DNA from: Hygrocybe punicea
Taxonomy: Eukaryota; Basidiomycota; Agaricomycetes; Agaricales; Hygrophoraceae
Length of the DNA stretch: 64,000 nucleotides
Reading direction: 5' to 3'
NCBI GenBank assembly: GCA_963556145.1
Contig: OY744461.1
Coordinates: 3,410,001 to 3,474,000, forward strand
The notes under the pieces: model-generated
The model's database searches: none
Told to the model about the DNA's origin: nothing
Seen by the model: the letters and a program-made list of their open reading frames with translations, nothing else
Position numbers and translations under genes: made by a program
Shown: one piece after another, positions 21,980 to 33,039 of the stretch
Layout of the letters: each line of letters begins with the position of its first letter
Position numbering within the stretch: position 1 is the stretch's first letter

Positions 21980-22533
21980 AGTACTCATTGAATCCAAAGA
22001 AGTTTGATGCATGATGCATGATGGCCCGGGAGACCCGCTATGGCTACAACAAGTACCGGTTACTTGCCAATGATCACTGACATGCCACTGTAAATCACCC
22101 AGTAACCGTAAATCTGATGTCCACGTACATCCGTACATCCGTTCACAAGGCACTGCACCAATATCCATGTCTGTTGAACTACTAGGTCGACTCCGACTCA
22201 GAGGACACCTTGCACATTCAAGTAAGCTCTTCACGATAAATGGTCCCTGCCAGGTAGGCGATTTCTTGCGGGAGATATATGAAAGGCGCCTTGCTTGCTG
22301 GCCGGGAGGCAAGTTGGTTGTGTGGCCAGTTTCAAGATTCCTATTGTGGATACAATAATGAATGCACTGCAAGAGCCACATCCGCAAGGCAAAGCGCGAG
22401 CACCGGCCACAACTAATGGCTCGCCAAAGCGCCTCCTCACCGTCAATAAATACCCCACTATGCCTGTCGGTGACACATTCCATCCATTCTTCTTCACGAT
22501 TTCTGCCGTTCTCCTTCACGGTACAATTCTGCC
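21980..22533. other. Intergenic region
   Basis: About 550 bp between divergent genes. An open minus-strand frame of 212 codons overlaps it but runs through the start of copy D and resembles nothing I know. It holds a short TGATGCATGATGCATGATG repeat near 22000 and presumably the promoters of both neighbours. Confidence 0.4.
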
Positions 22534-24965
22534 ATGCCGCGTTACGGGTTTAAAATACCCTCGGCTTCACGGTTTACCATTCGTCGTCACCCAGTCGGTG
22601 TCACCGGCCACTCCCCGTATGCAGTTGCGGCCAGTGCGCACAAGCAAGCGGCAGGGAAAAGGGAAATCGCTGCCCCTACCACCACAATGAAGCAATACAA
22701 CCATAAAGGACGACTACGGCGCTTTCGTCCAGATCAGTTAGCTCAGGATGTCGTTAAATGGCTGGAAGCCACTTGGGAGTCTCATGTCCCCGGAACTGTC
22801 CCTCGTCAGGTTCAGCCAGCAGTCAAAACAAAGTATGTTCTCGTGTGTCCCTTTGAAAAACGAAACTATCATTCAAAAAGGACATTCATGGATATTGAAG
22901 GTCGATTCCCGAGGTATCTCCAGACGTAGCGGACAACGATACGGATCCGGAAACAGACGTGGAAGATGACGATAAACTACAGGCAGTAGTAAAGCAGCGG
23001 GAAAGGAATCCACGGGCTCTTCGGCGTGTTTCTTCCCTTGTCAAGGAAGCAAGACTTCGGGAGGAGCGTGAACGTGGAAACGAAACTGACAGTGAAACTG
23101 AGGATGAAGATGAAGATCAGGTGGGGGAATTTCCGGTCGATTCGCAGACGTCCACTACTCCTTTCATCGAAACCGTGCCACCATCTGCCGGTGGCACACA
23201 CAATAACTTCACCAGCCCATGCCAGGTGTCTGTTGTGTCGCCTAAATCCTCTGTTGAGTTCTCCAACAGCGACAACTTGCATGTATCTCCAATCGATTGT
23301 CAAACCGACACAGTTGACGGTCATATCAGGGGTGTGACAACGTCCGATTATTCCAAGACCACGAGTTCTGCCAGTGACCGCTCGCAGCAGACGTCCTTGC
23401 TCACAGAACATACTGCTATCGAGATCTCTGCAGCAGAGCCATTTTCCGTCGTAGGCCAGCCCTCTTTTCAAGACGAGGGCCAGCATACCACCCCACAGCA
23501 TGACCATTCCGAACCTCACCAATCCGCTTCGGTTGAACCGATGTATCAGGCCCTGTCACCTGAGAATGCTCACCCTCCTATTGTGCAAGGCGTTATCACA
23601 CCGTTCGATTTAGTCCAAACCAGTGCCTCAATTGAGCCCTCTCCTCCACTTGTCCACTGTCTGCAAAATTCTTCTTCGCATCAATTCTTACCGTCGTCGA
23701 CGTCGTTCCAATATGTTACGTTCAAGCAGGACCAGCTCGTCAACTTTCAGCCTGCACCCTTCGATACCCGAGCCGATTTCGCGCCTGCCATGGATCAGGA
23801 TACCCTCTTGCAAGTGAGCGATAGTGCACACAATGAGATGGTCGTCGATGATGTAAAGTTTTATGGAGTTGAACGTCCCGGTTGACTAACATTTTTCTGC
23901 CCTAGGACGAAAATGATGCCCGATTTCACTCAATTCAGAAGATTCACTCTGTAGGAGGCTTGAGCCCAATAGTTATTTCCGCCAGCGAGAGCAATTTCGT
24001 TTCCCCTCCAAATACAGCTTGGTGGTCATTGCAGCCACAAACTCGAATCAGTCACCAAGTCTCAGGATCTCAGGATCATGCACAGCCTCTCGTTCACTAC
24101 CCTCCTCAAGTTCAGGCACCAGTGATAGAAGAATATTTCTCATCATTTTTGTGGCCGATTGCTCCACCACAACTAATTTCCTCAGATTTTAGTGGACAAC
24201 CGCAAGGTAGCTCTCAAGTTACCCCTTTCAGTTTGTTTTCAGATACAACCCCAGAGTGTATGACAGACTTCAACATGCCTTTTACTCTGGTTTCGCCTGC
24301 CGGTGAACAATCCCCGCCTACCACCCATTCACCACCAATGCAGCTAGGAGAGACCGGACATCCCGCTAAGTAAACGAAGCCCTTCATTTGTTTTCTCCGT
24401 CACTCAGCACGACAATCTAGTTTATCTCTGAACTCGAGCCCAATCCCCAAGTCTACTACACCATCTGGACTCGCATCAACGTCCACTGCTCAAAGCCTGT
24501 CTTTTGTTCCGGAACGTGTTATGAATGATCCAGCCCCAGCACAAACTGCCTGGTGGGACTCTTTTAATCAGGAGAAGTCGCACACCGGTCAAGCTAAGAC
24601 GGATTTAATTTCATTGTTGTCGTATGATGCAAGGGTGGCTCGACTACTGAGCAGGGCTTCCATCAATCCCACTGCAACCCCTGCCGTAGTACCCAATGCA
24701 TCGGCACGTCACCCTAGCGTTTGGCGTGGAAACAATGTAAAACCGAGATCGGTTGATATTCAGAACACAAAAATAGCAACAGAAGCCAATTTGGTGCGAC
24801 GATTGGTAGGCGTAAACTTGTCTCAGAATTATTGGGGTGGACCCTAATCTCGTTTCGTGGCAGGCTGTCGAGCGCCAGGCAGAAGATTGGCGACTAAGGG
24901 AGCAGAACATAGTTAAGACCAAGAGATGCAACCGAAGATGGATGCGGCAACACAACGAACTGTAG
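22534..24965 (+). CDS. Unknown Ser/Pro/Gln-rich protein, about 733 residues
   Basis: Five exons (22534-22832, 22901-23852, 23906-24369, 24421-24805, 24864-24965) keep one frame to a stop at 24965. The first intron uses a strong GTATGT donor but a weaker AAG acceptor. The N-terminus is basic and has RFRPDQLAQDVVKWLEATW, which may form a short helix. Residues about 105-190 are highly charged (DTDPETDVEDDD, KEARLREERERG, DSETEDEDEDQ). The rest is disordered and rich in Ser, Pro and Gln, with a basic C-terminus (VKTKRCNRRWMRQHNEL). I recognise no family. Nuclear location is plausible from the acidic and basic clusters, but that is inference. It is convergent with the RING-H2 gene. Confidence 0.6.
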
Positions 24966-25361
24966 GTTTTTGGCGACGGATGATTGGGTAGTTGCCAGGA
25001 GGCGAGAGCTACACCGAGGATCGTAACACCCAGTTTCGCAGGGTAACGAGTTCAAGTGGTTTGGAAATTTGTCTTGATGTACATCAATACTTCCCCGTAT
25101 AACCCACCAACTGAAGCTTGATTAATGAAGACTCAGAGTCCTAGCAGTAGTACATTATGCAAGTGTAGGTTCGGAATTCACGATTCCATCCATTCAATAC
25201 ACACCTAGCTTCTTTTGCGTTGTAGTCTTACAATATTCAAGCAATAATTTGTTCAAAGATAACAGTACAGAATGAATCATCAATTCGGAAGCAAGTTTAT
25301 CTACAGAACTTGGGCAAAAGGGGATAAGGGGTGGTGGTCATATCATGATGAAAACAGTCTG
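24966..25361. other. Convergent intergenic region
   Basis: About 400 bp between the 3' ends of two convergent genes. No additional gene seen; it presumably carries both 3' UTRs. Confidence 0.5.
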
Positions 25362-28227
25362 TCATTGATTATCCCACGGCAGTCGACACAGTGGACAAGT
25401 CCGACTTCTTGCCACCCAGCAGCCCAAACATTGTTCATGGAAACTGTAATAGTAATAAAAAAAATGAGGAAAGTAATCACGGGAAGCACATGGAAAACGA
25501 TGGATACGGGGAAAGGGCGACTCACGCGTGGCGACAAGCCTCCCCGAGCGCCGCCCACTCCTCCCCCCTGAACTGCGACAGACATATCCCACACCGGTCA
25601 ACGGTGACGCCAAGCAACGACAATTTGAGTTTCACACGCCCGTCCTTTGTCACCCTGCGGCGCTCCACATCAATCCGTCCTACGAGACCTGACACCCTAG
25701 GTAAAAAAACTGTCTCCGAGCCTCGAATTAGGGTTCTTTGACGAGAATCTAAGGGATCAGTGGTGGAACTACTGTGCTGCGCCGCCGGGCTAACGAACTC
25801 GGAGCCGAGGAGCCGAGCCTGCGGGGAGAGGTGATTGAATATGAGGTTTTCTGAGGGAATCAGAGAGGGGGGCATTTACGTCGAAATCAGATCCCTCACG
25901 GCTGTCGTTCAGCTGCGCAATTAGGAGGTCGAAAACGGTGTTTGGGGAAAAAGCAGCTGGAGCGGGAAGTTGGGTGGGTGGCGGCGTTGGTGTAGAGAAA
26001 GGATCTATGGGACCAGGGAGACGCTGCTCCGTACGAGAAAGTGAACCGAAACGGGAATGAGGCTCATCAGTAACGGGGCTATACTGCACAGTATTTTTTG
26101 GGACTGGGTGTTGATTCTTGATCGGCAGCGTGGGGGAAACGGCATGCTCATTCGTGCTCACGTCTGCTTCGAAGTCAATCAGAAGTTCCTCTGAACAGTT
26201 CTGACCACAACCCACACCCCGTGCGGCTTGGCCTGCGTCAAGCAGAGGAGGAGGGTGTGGGAGAGGTCTTCCATGGTAGTGACGACGGGTTTGCATGGGC
26301 TCAGGGTCTGACAAGGGAGACAAGACTCGGTTCCGTACTGAGCCGCGCGTGAAGTAAAAATGTGAAGACATGCCAGCGGCCTTCGGTTCGACGCTGTTGA
26401 GAGTCTCGGGACTGGGCGGTGGTGTACACTGTTGTGCCGGAGTATTAATAGCTCTAGGGGAAGGCATAAGTAACCGATGAGGAGGATGAATGAGCTGTTC
26501 CGTCCCGTCGGCGCCGCTGATGATGGGAGTAACAGGTGACCTGGGGACTGGATGATTGCATATGTTCGATGAAGTTGGTAGTTGGATTTCTAGGGATTGC
26601 TTCAAGGTAGGAGCGGGTGGCTCTTCGATCTCCGTCCTGCGGATGTAAGCTGGAGACCTTCCCTTATCCCGAGGAGGGGGAATAGGTGGGGGGGTCTTTC
26701 CTTTCTTCTTGGTTCCGATTGGAGAGTGAATAGGATCCGTGACAGAGAGCGATGGCACTACTATTCCAGATGGATAATTTGATGGAGCCGTGGAGATTGG
26801 AGATGCAGGAGGGCTAGAAACAGGCGTGAAAGCCGTCAAACGGGACGGTGGCGGTGGGGGGGGAGCACGGCGGACTTGCCGGTACAAGAAGGAAACAGGG
26901 GGTGAAGTAGATTTTTGTTCTCGAGGTGTGTATTCGACGGGAGATCCTGGAACCCGCCGTTCACGAGTCTGTGTGCAGGAATCTGCGGAGGGAGAATGTA
27001 GGTTTGATGGCGTGTCTCGCTGGTAAGAGAGCGGAAGCGACGAGACCGTGGCTGAACGAGGAAACATGAATCTTTTGGGTGACTTGGGTGATGTGGGTGA
27101 ATTCATGGCACTTTCAGGTTGGTCTGAGTCGATCATCTCCCACGAGTCCAGTGGCTCAATGCGGAGCCGTTCTTTTCCCTTTGAGGCAAAGAGCTTCCGA
27201 GTCACAAGGCTCTCTGAGGAAGGCACAGAGTTAGACATGGGAAGTCTGCACAACGATGTTGTGCTTCTGAAGAATTGGCTACTGGAACGGGTGAATGAAT
27301 ATGGTGAGGCCGAGGGACGGGCAGATAGAGTGCGTTCTTGCAAGGGTTTCGAGGGCGAGAGAGAAAGTGCTCTTAGTGGCGTGAGATGCTTGCGTTTTGC
27401 CAATACCGCGGTGGATGTCGACACTTCTGGGTTTACTTCAACTTCAGAATCAGAGTCTAAGACACCACGTCCTGGTCGGCCTCGACAATCAGATGATTCA
27501 GACGGGCGCGTTTGGGAAGTATCATGAGAAGATAACGACGGTGTCGAAACCTCTGCGACTCTTCGCCGATATTCCCTCTTGACTCTGGCTTCCAGGGAAA
27601 GGCCAAGTACTCGGTCTTCTTCCCACTGCGTTTGAGAATGATCCAGTTCGATGACTTCGAGGCTCGAGACATCTGTGGCAGAGTCAGAATCGGAGAGATT
27701 CACGAGAAGGGACTCTGGAGGAGGCTTAGGGCGAGAGCGTTCTTGCGTTGGAGGCAGAGCCTGAGGTTTAGGACTCGAAGGTGGCAAAGGCGAAGACTGC
27801 GTGGCGCACGAGCTACCCGCCAATCCTGTGGGGAATGTTACGATTGGCGAAACGGTCACAGGTGTAGAAATTGCTTCAAGGAACGAAGGCGGTGGGTAGT
27901 CTGGAATATTTATATCTGTGTTTTTCTTTAGCTACTTATTGTCGTCATTGAATTGACACTACCTTCGTGGTCATCCCGTCGACCATGGCGTCCGCCCCGA
28001 GCAGGTTTACGTCCTCGGCCAGGAACGGGTTGTGAGCGAGACCTTGGGGTCCCAACATTAAAGCGGGGTTCGTCGTCGGATCGTACGTTTCTGTCAGGTC
28101 TTGGACGAGATTTTTTACCCTTTCCTTTGCGAACCCGACCAGCGTTGTCTGGTGTGATCTGATCATGGTGAGCGACATGATAGGGGGAAATGATAGCTGC
28201 GTCCGCAACTCTGTTGCTGGATGGCAT
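25362..28227 (-). CDS. Long disordered RING-H2 finger protein (putative E3 ubiquitin ligase)
   Basis: Exons 28227-27963, 27900-25880, 25818-25526 and 25443-25362 give 886 residues. The N-terminus is basic (RKGKGKKSRPRPDR; RGRKPARGGRHGRR). Then comes a PDYPPPSF-like segment with EDYPPPSFLEAI, a very long Ser/Pro-rich region with polyproline (RRAPPPPPPSR) that could bind SH3 or WW domains, and only at the extreme C-terminus a canonical RING-H2: CGICLSQF, CRHAFHEQC and CPLC, giving C-x2-C...C-x-H-x2-H-x2-C-x10-C-x2-C. The last intron splits the RING between CRHA and FHEQC, and the correct ligand spacing after splicing confirms the junction. It likely acts as an E3 ligase whose disordered part recruits substrates. 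Its start lies 155 bp from the divergent condensin gene. Confidence 0.8.
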
Positions 28228-28382
28228 TGGGAATGGTACACGTATTCGTTGAGATAGACACGTTGTAAGTGGGTGGTCGACGTCCTGGTGATAAATACTT
28301 ACTTTTTTATTATAATAAAACACGAGGCAGGAGAGACTTTGCTTCACGTGACCTCGCCTGGTTCAACGCGTTCTACTTCACC
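28228..28382. promoter_or_regulatory. Shared divergent promoter region, RING-H2 gene and condensin subunit
   Basis: Only 155 bp separate the start codons of the two divergent genes. The stretch contains TTTTTTATTATAATAAAAC near 28300, an AT-rich element that could serve either gene. Confidence 0.4.
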
Positions 28383-31300
28383 ATGCCAGGCAAGACAAGG
28401 GCAGCAAAGACATTAGCTTTACCAGACTTGTTGTCAGATATTCCCAAGATCCTGGACCAAGCTCAATTGTCGACTGCAAATCACCAAAAGAACTACGTTG
28501 CCCTCTACAAACTTCACTTCGAAGCTGCATGCTTGACAGAATCTACCGGTGATGGAAAAATCCTCAAGCTGACGGGAGAGCGCGCTTTTGAGGACGTCTT
28601 TACTCACATGGTCGCGCGTGTCTTGCCTGTGAAGAAGGGTGTTTCTCCAGTAGATCGCGTCGTCAAGTTTGTTGCAGGTTACACGAAGTTTGTCAACGAG
28701 AAGGGTGCGTCGTCATCTTATGATTACTTCGTTTCAGCTGAAACCAAGATATTGTCAAAGCTTCCGAAGAATTGACTAAGAAAGAGGACAGTACCGAGGG
28801 TGAAAACGACGACGATACTACCGCCTCACGGTTCACTGCTCATCTGCTCCGATTCCTCTTCAAGGGATTTCTTTCCAAGGACAAATCTGTCCGCTACAGA
28901 GTCCTCCAGCTGGTGGCCGAGATGGTTGCTCACCTTGGTGAAATCGAGTACGTCTACTACAGGTTATCAACATGTATTCCATTCACAGCGTTTATAGCGA
29001 AGACATTTACGCCTTGCTGCGTTCTGCCCTCCTGGACCGTATACACGACAAGGAACCGTCGATTCGTGCGCAAGCCGTTATTGCTCTATCGAAACTATCA
29101 GGAGCCGAAGATCCGGCGGACGTCGCAGAAGGCGAGCCAACAGTCACAGAGGTCCTTATCGACACGCTCGCACATGATCCCGCGGCGTATGTTCTGATCA
29201 CATCTCAAATAACGCCCGCTAAAGAATACACCTAGTGACGTTCGTCGTGCTGCCCTCATGAACATCTCCCTGAACCCGACCACCCTCATCCACATCCTCG
29301 CCCGCACCCGTGATACGGATACCACCATCCGCAAACTTGTCTACTCCACTGTTCTCGTCCCAAACTCTCAACAAGGCGGGGCGACTGGCATCACTCATCC
29401 TCGGGCGCTTACAGTAGCCCAACGTGAGCTCATCGTCCGGAACGGCTTGGGTGATCGCGAGCAGTCGGTCAAAGGGGCCGCCGGGAACCTCCTCGGTATT
29501 TGGGCTGAGGTCATCAGCAACAAAGAAAGTGATGAAAAGAGACAGCTTCAGCCGGAGGATAAGTCCGCCGAAGACGATGTGGTGGCGTTGTTAAAAATGT
29601 TCGATCTGGTAGAGAGTAAGGTTGCGGAAGACGCCTTGTTGAGCGTGTTCACTACACGCGTTGGCATCTTTGACAGTTTGAAATTCAGAGGTTCGTTTAC
29701 CTATTGCACGACTGGCGAGTCACTGATAGCCTAGCAGATGAGTTCTGGCTTTCGCTCATTCCTGAGAAGGCATTTCTTGCACGAGTGTTTGTGGAACACT
29801 GCATTGCCACCAAAGATGACGCTAGGCTCGAATCCGCGCTTCCTGTCGTCACCGCGCTAGCCTTCAAAATTCAGTCATCCTATAATAACCTGCTCGAGGA
29901 CATCCAAGCCCAAGAAGAGGAACGATTCCTGCGGGGTATGAGTGCAGATGATGAGAACAGGTCTCAAAGGGAGGACGACAGAATGGAACTAGAGTTGGTC
30001 ATTAGCGAGATGCTCAAGTTAGCTGTGAATCTGGACTACGCGGATGAGATTGGGCGACGTAAGATGTTCCAGCTCGTTCGTGAGTCGACGACAGGAGATC
30101 TCGTGACTGCCAATTTTGATATAGTTCACGGACAGGTGACATGATCTCCCAAGACACTCTACCTGAGAACCTGGTCGCGCGGTGCTTGGATGTTCTCAGA
30201 AAGCTTTCTGCAAATGAACGTGATCTCATCCGCGTCGTGGTCGAAGTCGTCCATGACCTTAGGGATCCGAGCGATCCAGAGGAAGATGCCCCGGTTGGTA
30301 TCTCCAGCTTACCTCTGTTTTTTTTTTCCCGACCGGTGTATATATTTCAGAAGCCAGATGATGCAGAAACCGAATACAGTGGAACCCCGGTTACTGTCAT
30401 ATCCGCTCGCTCGCTCCGGAAACCCATTGCCGATAGGACACCGGAAGATAATGCGAGAGCGGAAGCGATCGATTTGAGGTGTTTATCACTGTGCATTGGT
30501 ATGCTAGAGCGCGTCAATGGGGTACGTAACTCGTTCCTTTGTCTGTGGACAATTGGTTACTCAAGGACATCACCTAGACGTTTGAAGAAAATTCAACTCT
30601 TGAGGGGATTCTTGGCGAACTTATCATTCCTGCCGTGAAGAGCAAAGAATTGGCCTTGCGCGAAAAGGGCCTTATTAGTCTTGGGCTTTGTTGCCTCATC
30701 GCTCGGGTATGTTCTGTTCTCTGGGTTTCCATATGTAAACTCCCGTGACAATGCACGCATTATTTCAGCGAATGGCGCTCAACTCCTTTCAGCTCTTCTT
30801 GAACCAAATCCAATCTTCTCCGGAAGTCCTCAAAATACGCGTGCTTCAAATTGTGTTTGACATCCTAATGGTGCAAGAAGGCGAGTTTCTTGGGAAAGGA
30901 GATGAAAATGTGCGAGATTTCATTTCCTTGTTTTCACAAACACTAAATGTTCTTAGGCCGAAAACATCCTCAAATTTCTTCTGAACCTTTTGCTCCTCGA
31001 ACACTCTCAGAAGATGCAAGCGCTGATTAGCACTGGAATTGCAAAGCTTATGCTCTCCGGCATAATCTCCGATAAACGGGTAGGCCCTTTCTCGAAATAT
31101 AATGAACTAAAGATGATTGGACCTACAGGCTCTGACGAGTCTTGTCATGATATATCTATCTCCCAGCAGTGCTGACAATCATGAATTGCGTCAGGCATTG
31201 TCATATTTCTTCCCTGTATATTGCTATTCATCACCTCTGAACCAACGTCGCGTGCGAGAGGTGAATTCTAAATATTCTCAGCCTTGAACAACTCTCACTC

Positions 31301-32739
31301 GATATCTATTATGTACTCAATAGATATTCCTTCCAACTTTCCAAAAATTGTCGGAAATGCACAAGGAGTTAGACGATGACGAGGAGATGGTCAGCACGGC
31401 GCAAGTCGGAGGCATGTTCCTAGATTGGACGGATCCACAAAAGGCTATGTAAGTGTATTTTTCCTCTGGAGCCGGGTACTGACTAGAAGGCTATGCCTAC
31501 AGTAATGTTCAAGAAGGACAAAAGCCTGACGATATGATTCACTTTGACATGGCTAGCGACATCGTAAAATCGCTATTCGGGAAAGAATGGGAAAGTACGT
31601 ACCAGCATTTGACTTTGCAAGCAGAAGTTGCACTTAATGATTGTCACCATTTGGTTAGGAGGCGACAAAAAAGTCCTGTGCCAACTCCTTGGTAAATTAC
31701 ATATTCCCGATAGAGTTGATGACTACAAGTTGAGGTGTCTCAAGGTGCTCATGCACAACTTGAGCTCAGTGGGTTTTGGTATCAACCGCTTCAATAAATA
31801 ATCTCGTTCACGTTCCTTCTCTACTTTCATTCTCTAGCGTCGACCACTTCACGACACCACTGCAAACAATGCATTCATGCGTTTTGATGCTGCCATTTCC
31901 AAGAAATTTCATAAACAACTGGAGGATTTCAACGAAGAGGAGTATCGGAAGTTGGCTGAACTCAAGGAACTTTTCGAGTTTCTTGATGACATCATCCCGG
32001 AGGACGATGCAGAAGAGATCGATAACGACACCTCAAAGAAAAAGGGCAAAATCACGAGAAAGAGGTGCGTTACCCACATCCAGAGGATGTTGCTACCACA
32101 TCAATTAATAACAACCAACAGGAGATCCGGAAGCGTGGTTAGCACAAGCACCGAAGCGACTTCTGCGAACTCCAGACGCACAAAGAACAAAGCCAAGTAG
32201 GTGGTTTCTTCTTGATTCCTCGTCCGCTGCTGAACATGATTTGCAGGCGACGGCGGCTATCGACTTCCGACGATGAGTCGGATGATGATGACAATCGGAC
32301 AAAGTCAGGGCTCTCACCAACACCGTCGTCAACCATGCCAACAAGAACATTACCTAAACGATCAGCGTTTGTAACCCTTCCTTTGACTCAAAATCAATTG
32401 AGTTAACCTTGATCTGCAACATTCGCAGGGCAGCGAAAAAGGCCATTATTGACGTCGATCTAGAAGACACTGATGATGATGACCAGTCTACACCCGGACC
32501 TGCACCGCGGAAAGATATTGCCGGTCATCGGTAGGGATATCAAAAACGTCAGTGGCTTGATGAATCGCCGCTCATTTTGATCGTACAGGTTCCGGAAAAC
32601 TAATTCATTGGAAGAAGCGAAACTGGATGCAGAAATTGACCATTTCCTCGTTGGAGAGACATCGTTAGATTCCATTCTAGACTCCGACGACTCCGGAGAA
32701 GAGGAAGAAGTAAATGATTTACTTGCGCAAGTTATGTAA
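28383..32739 (+). CDS. Condensin complex subunit 3 (CAP-G / Ycg1-type HEAT-repeat protein)
   Basis: A non-SMC HEAT-repeat subunit of condensin, which compacts mitotic chromosomes and binds DNA with the kleisin Brn1/CAP-H. Many short introns are present. The first exons are 28383-28704 and 28749-28947, and the third begins at 28998. N-terminal motifs include LPDLLSDIPKILDQAQ, NHQKNYVALYKL and AFEDVF. HEAT-type segments follow: FLFKGFLSKDKSVRYRVLQL, LLRSALLDRIHDKEPSIR and DVRRAALMNISLNPTTLIHI. The C-terminal half has DALLSVF, DEFWLSLIPEKAFLARVF and LREKGLISLGLCCLIAR, matching the Cnd3 C-terminal domain. The extreme C-terminus is acidic and ends DEVNDLLAQVM-like before the stop at 32737-32739. 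Length (roughly 1,000-1,100 residues) fits the family. Not every exon boundary past 31,000 was resolved. Confidence 0.92.
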
Positions 32740-33039
32740 ATGGCCCATGATCTCATTGTATGGTGATCTTAACAATATAATATAACGATCTAAAAGCAGC
32801 AGCGTGAATCTTTGTTCAGTTGCGCAACCACTACACTAGTTTTCTACAACATGATTTATCAATTGCCGTCTGAGAAAAGGAGATAAAAAACAAGCTGAAC
32901 ATCTTGCCACCTCTTAGGCTCGCATGTAGAATCGGATAGTTCGGACGTGGCTGTGTCTGGAGTCCGGGACTAGAGGTTGTATATGTGATCGAAATATCCG
33001 TCTTTACGCAAGGACTAACTAGAGTGTACGTAGGAATAT
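32740..33039. other. Convergent intergenic region
   Basis: 300 bp between the stop codons of the condensin and glucosyltransferase genes. No gene seen. Confidence 0.5.

Noticed and set aside
21881..22519. 212-codon minus-strand open frame as a gene
   Set aside because: It overlaps the start of membrane-protein copy D in another frame, is Cys/Ser-rich without a motif and has no clear start context.
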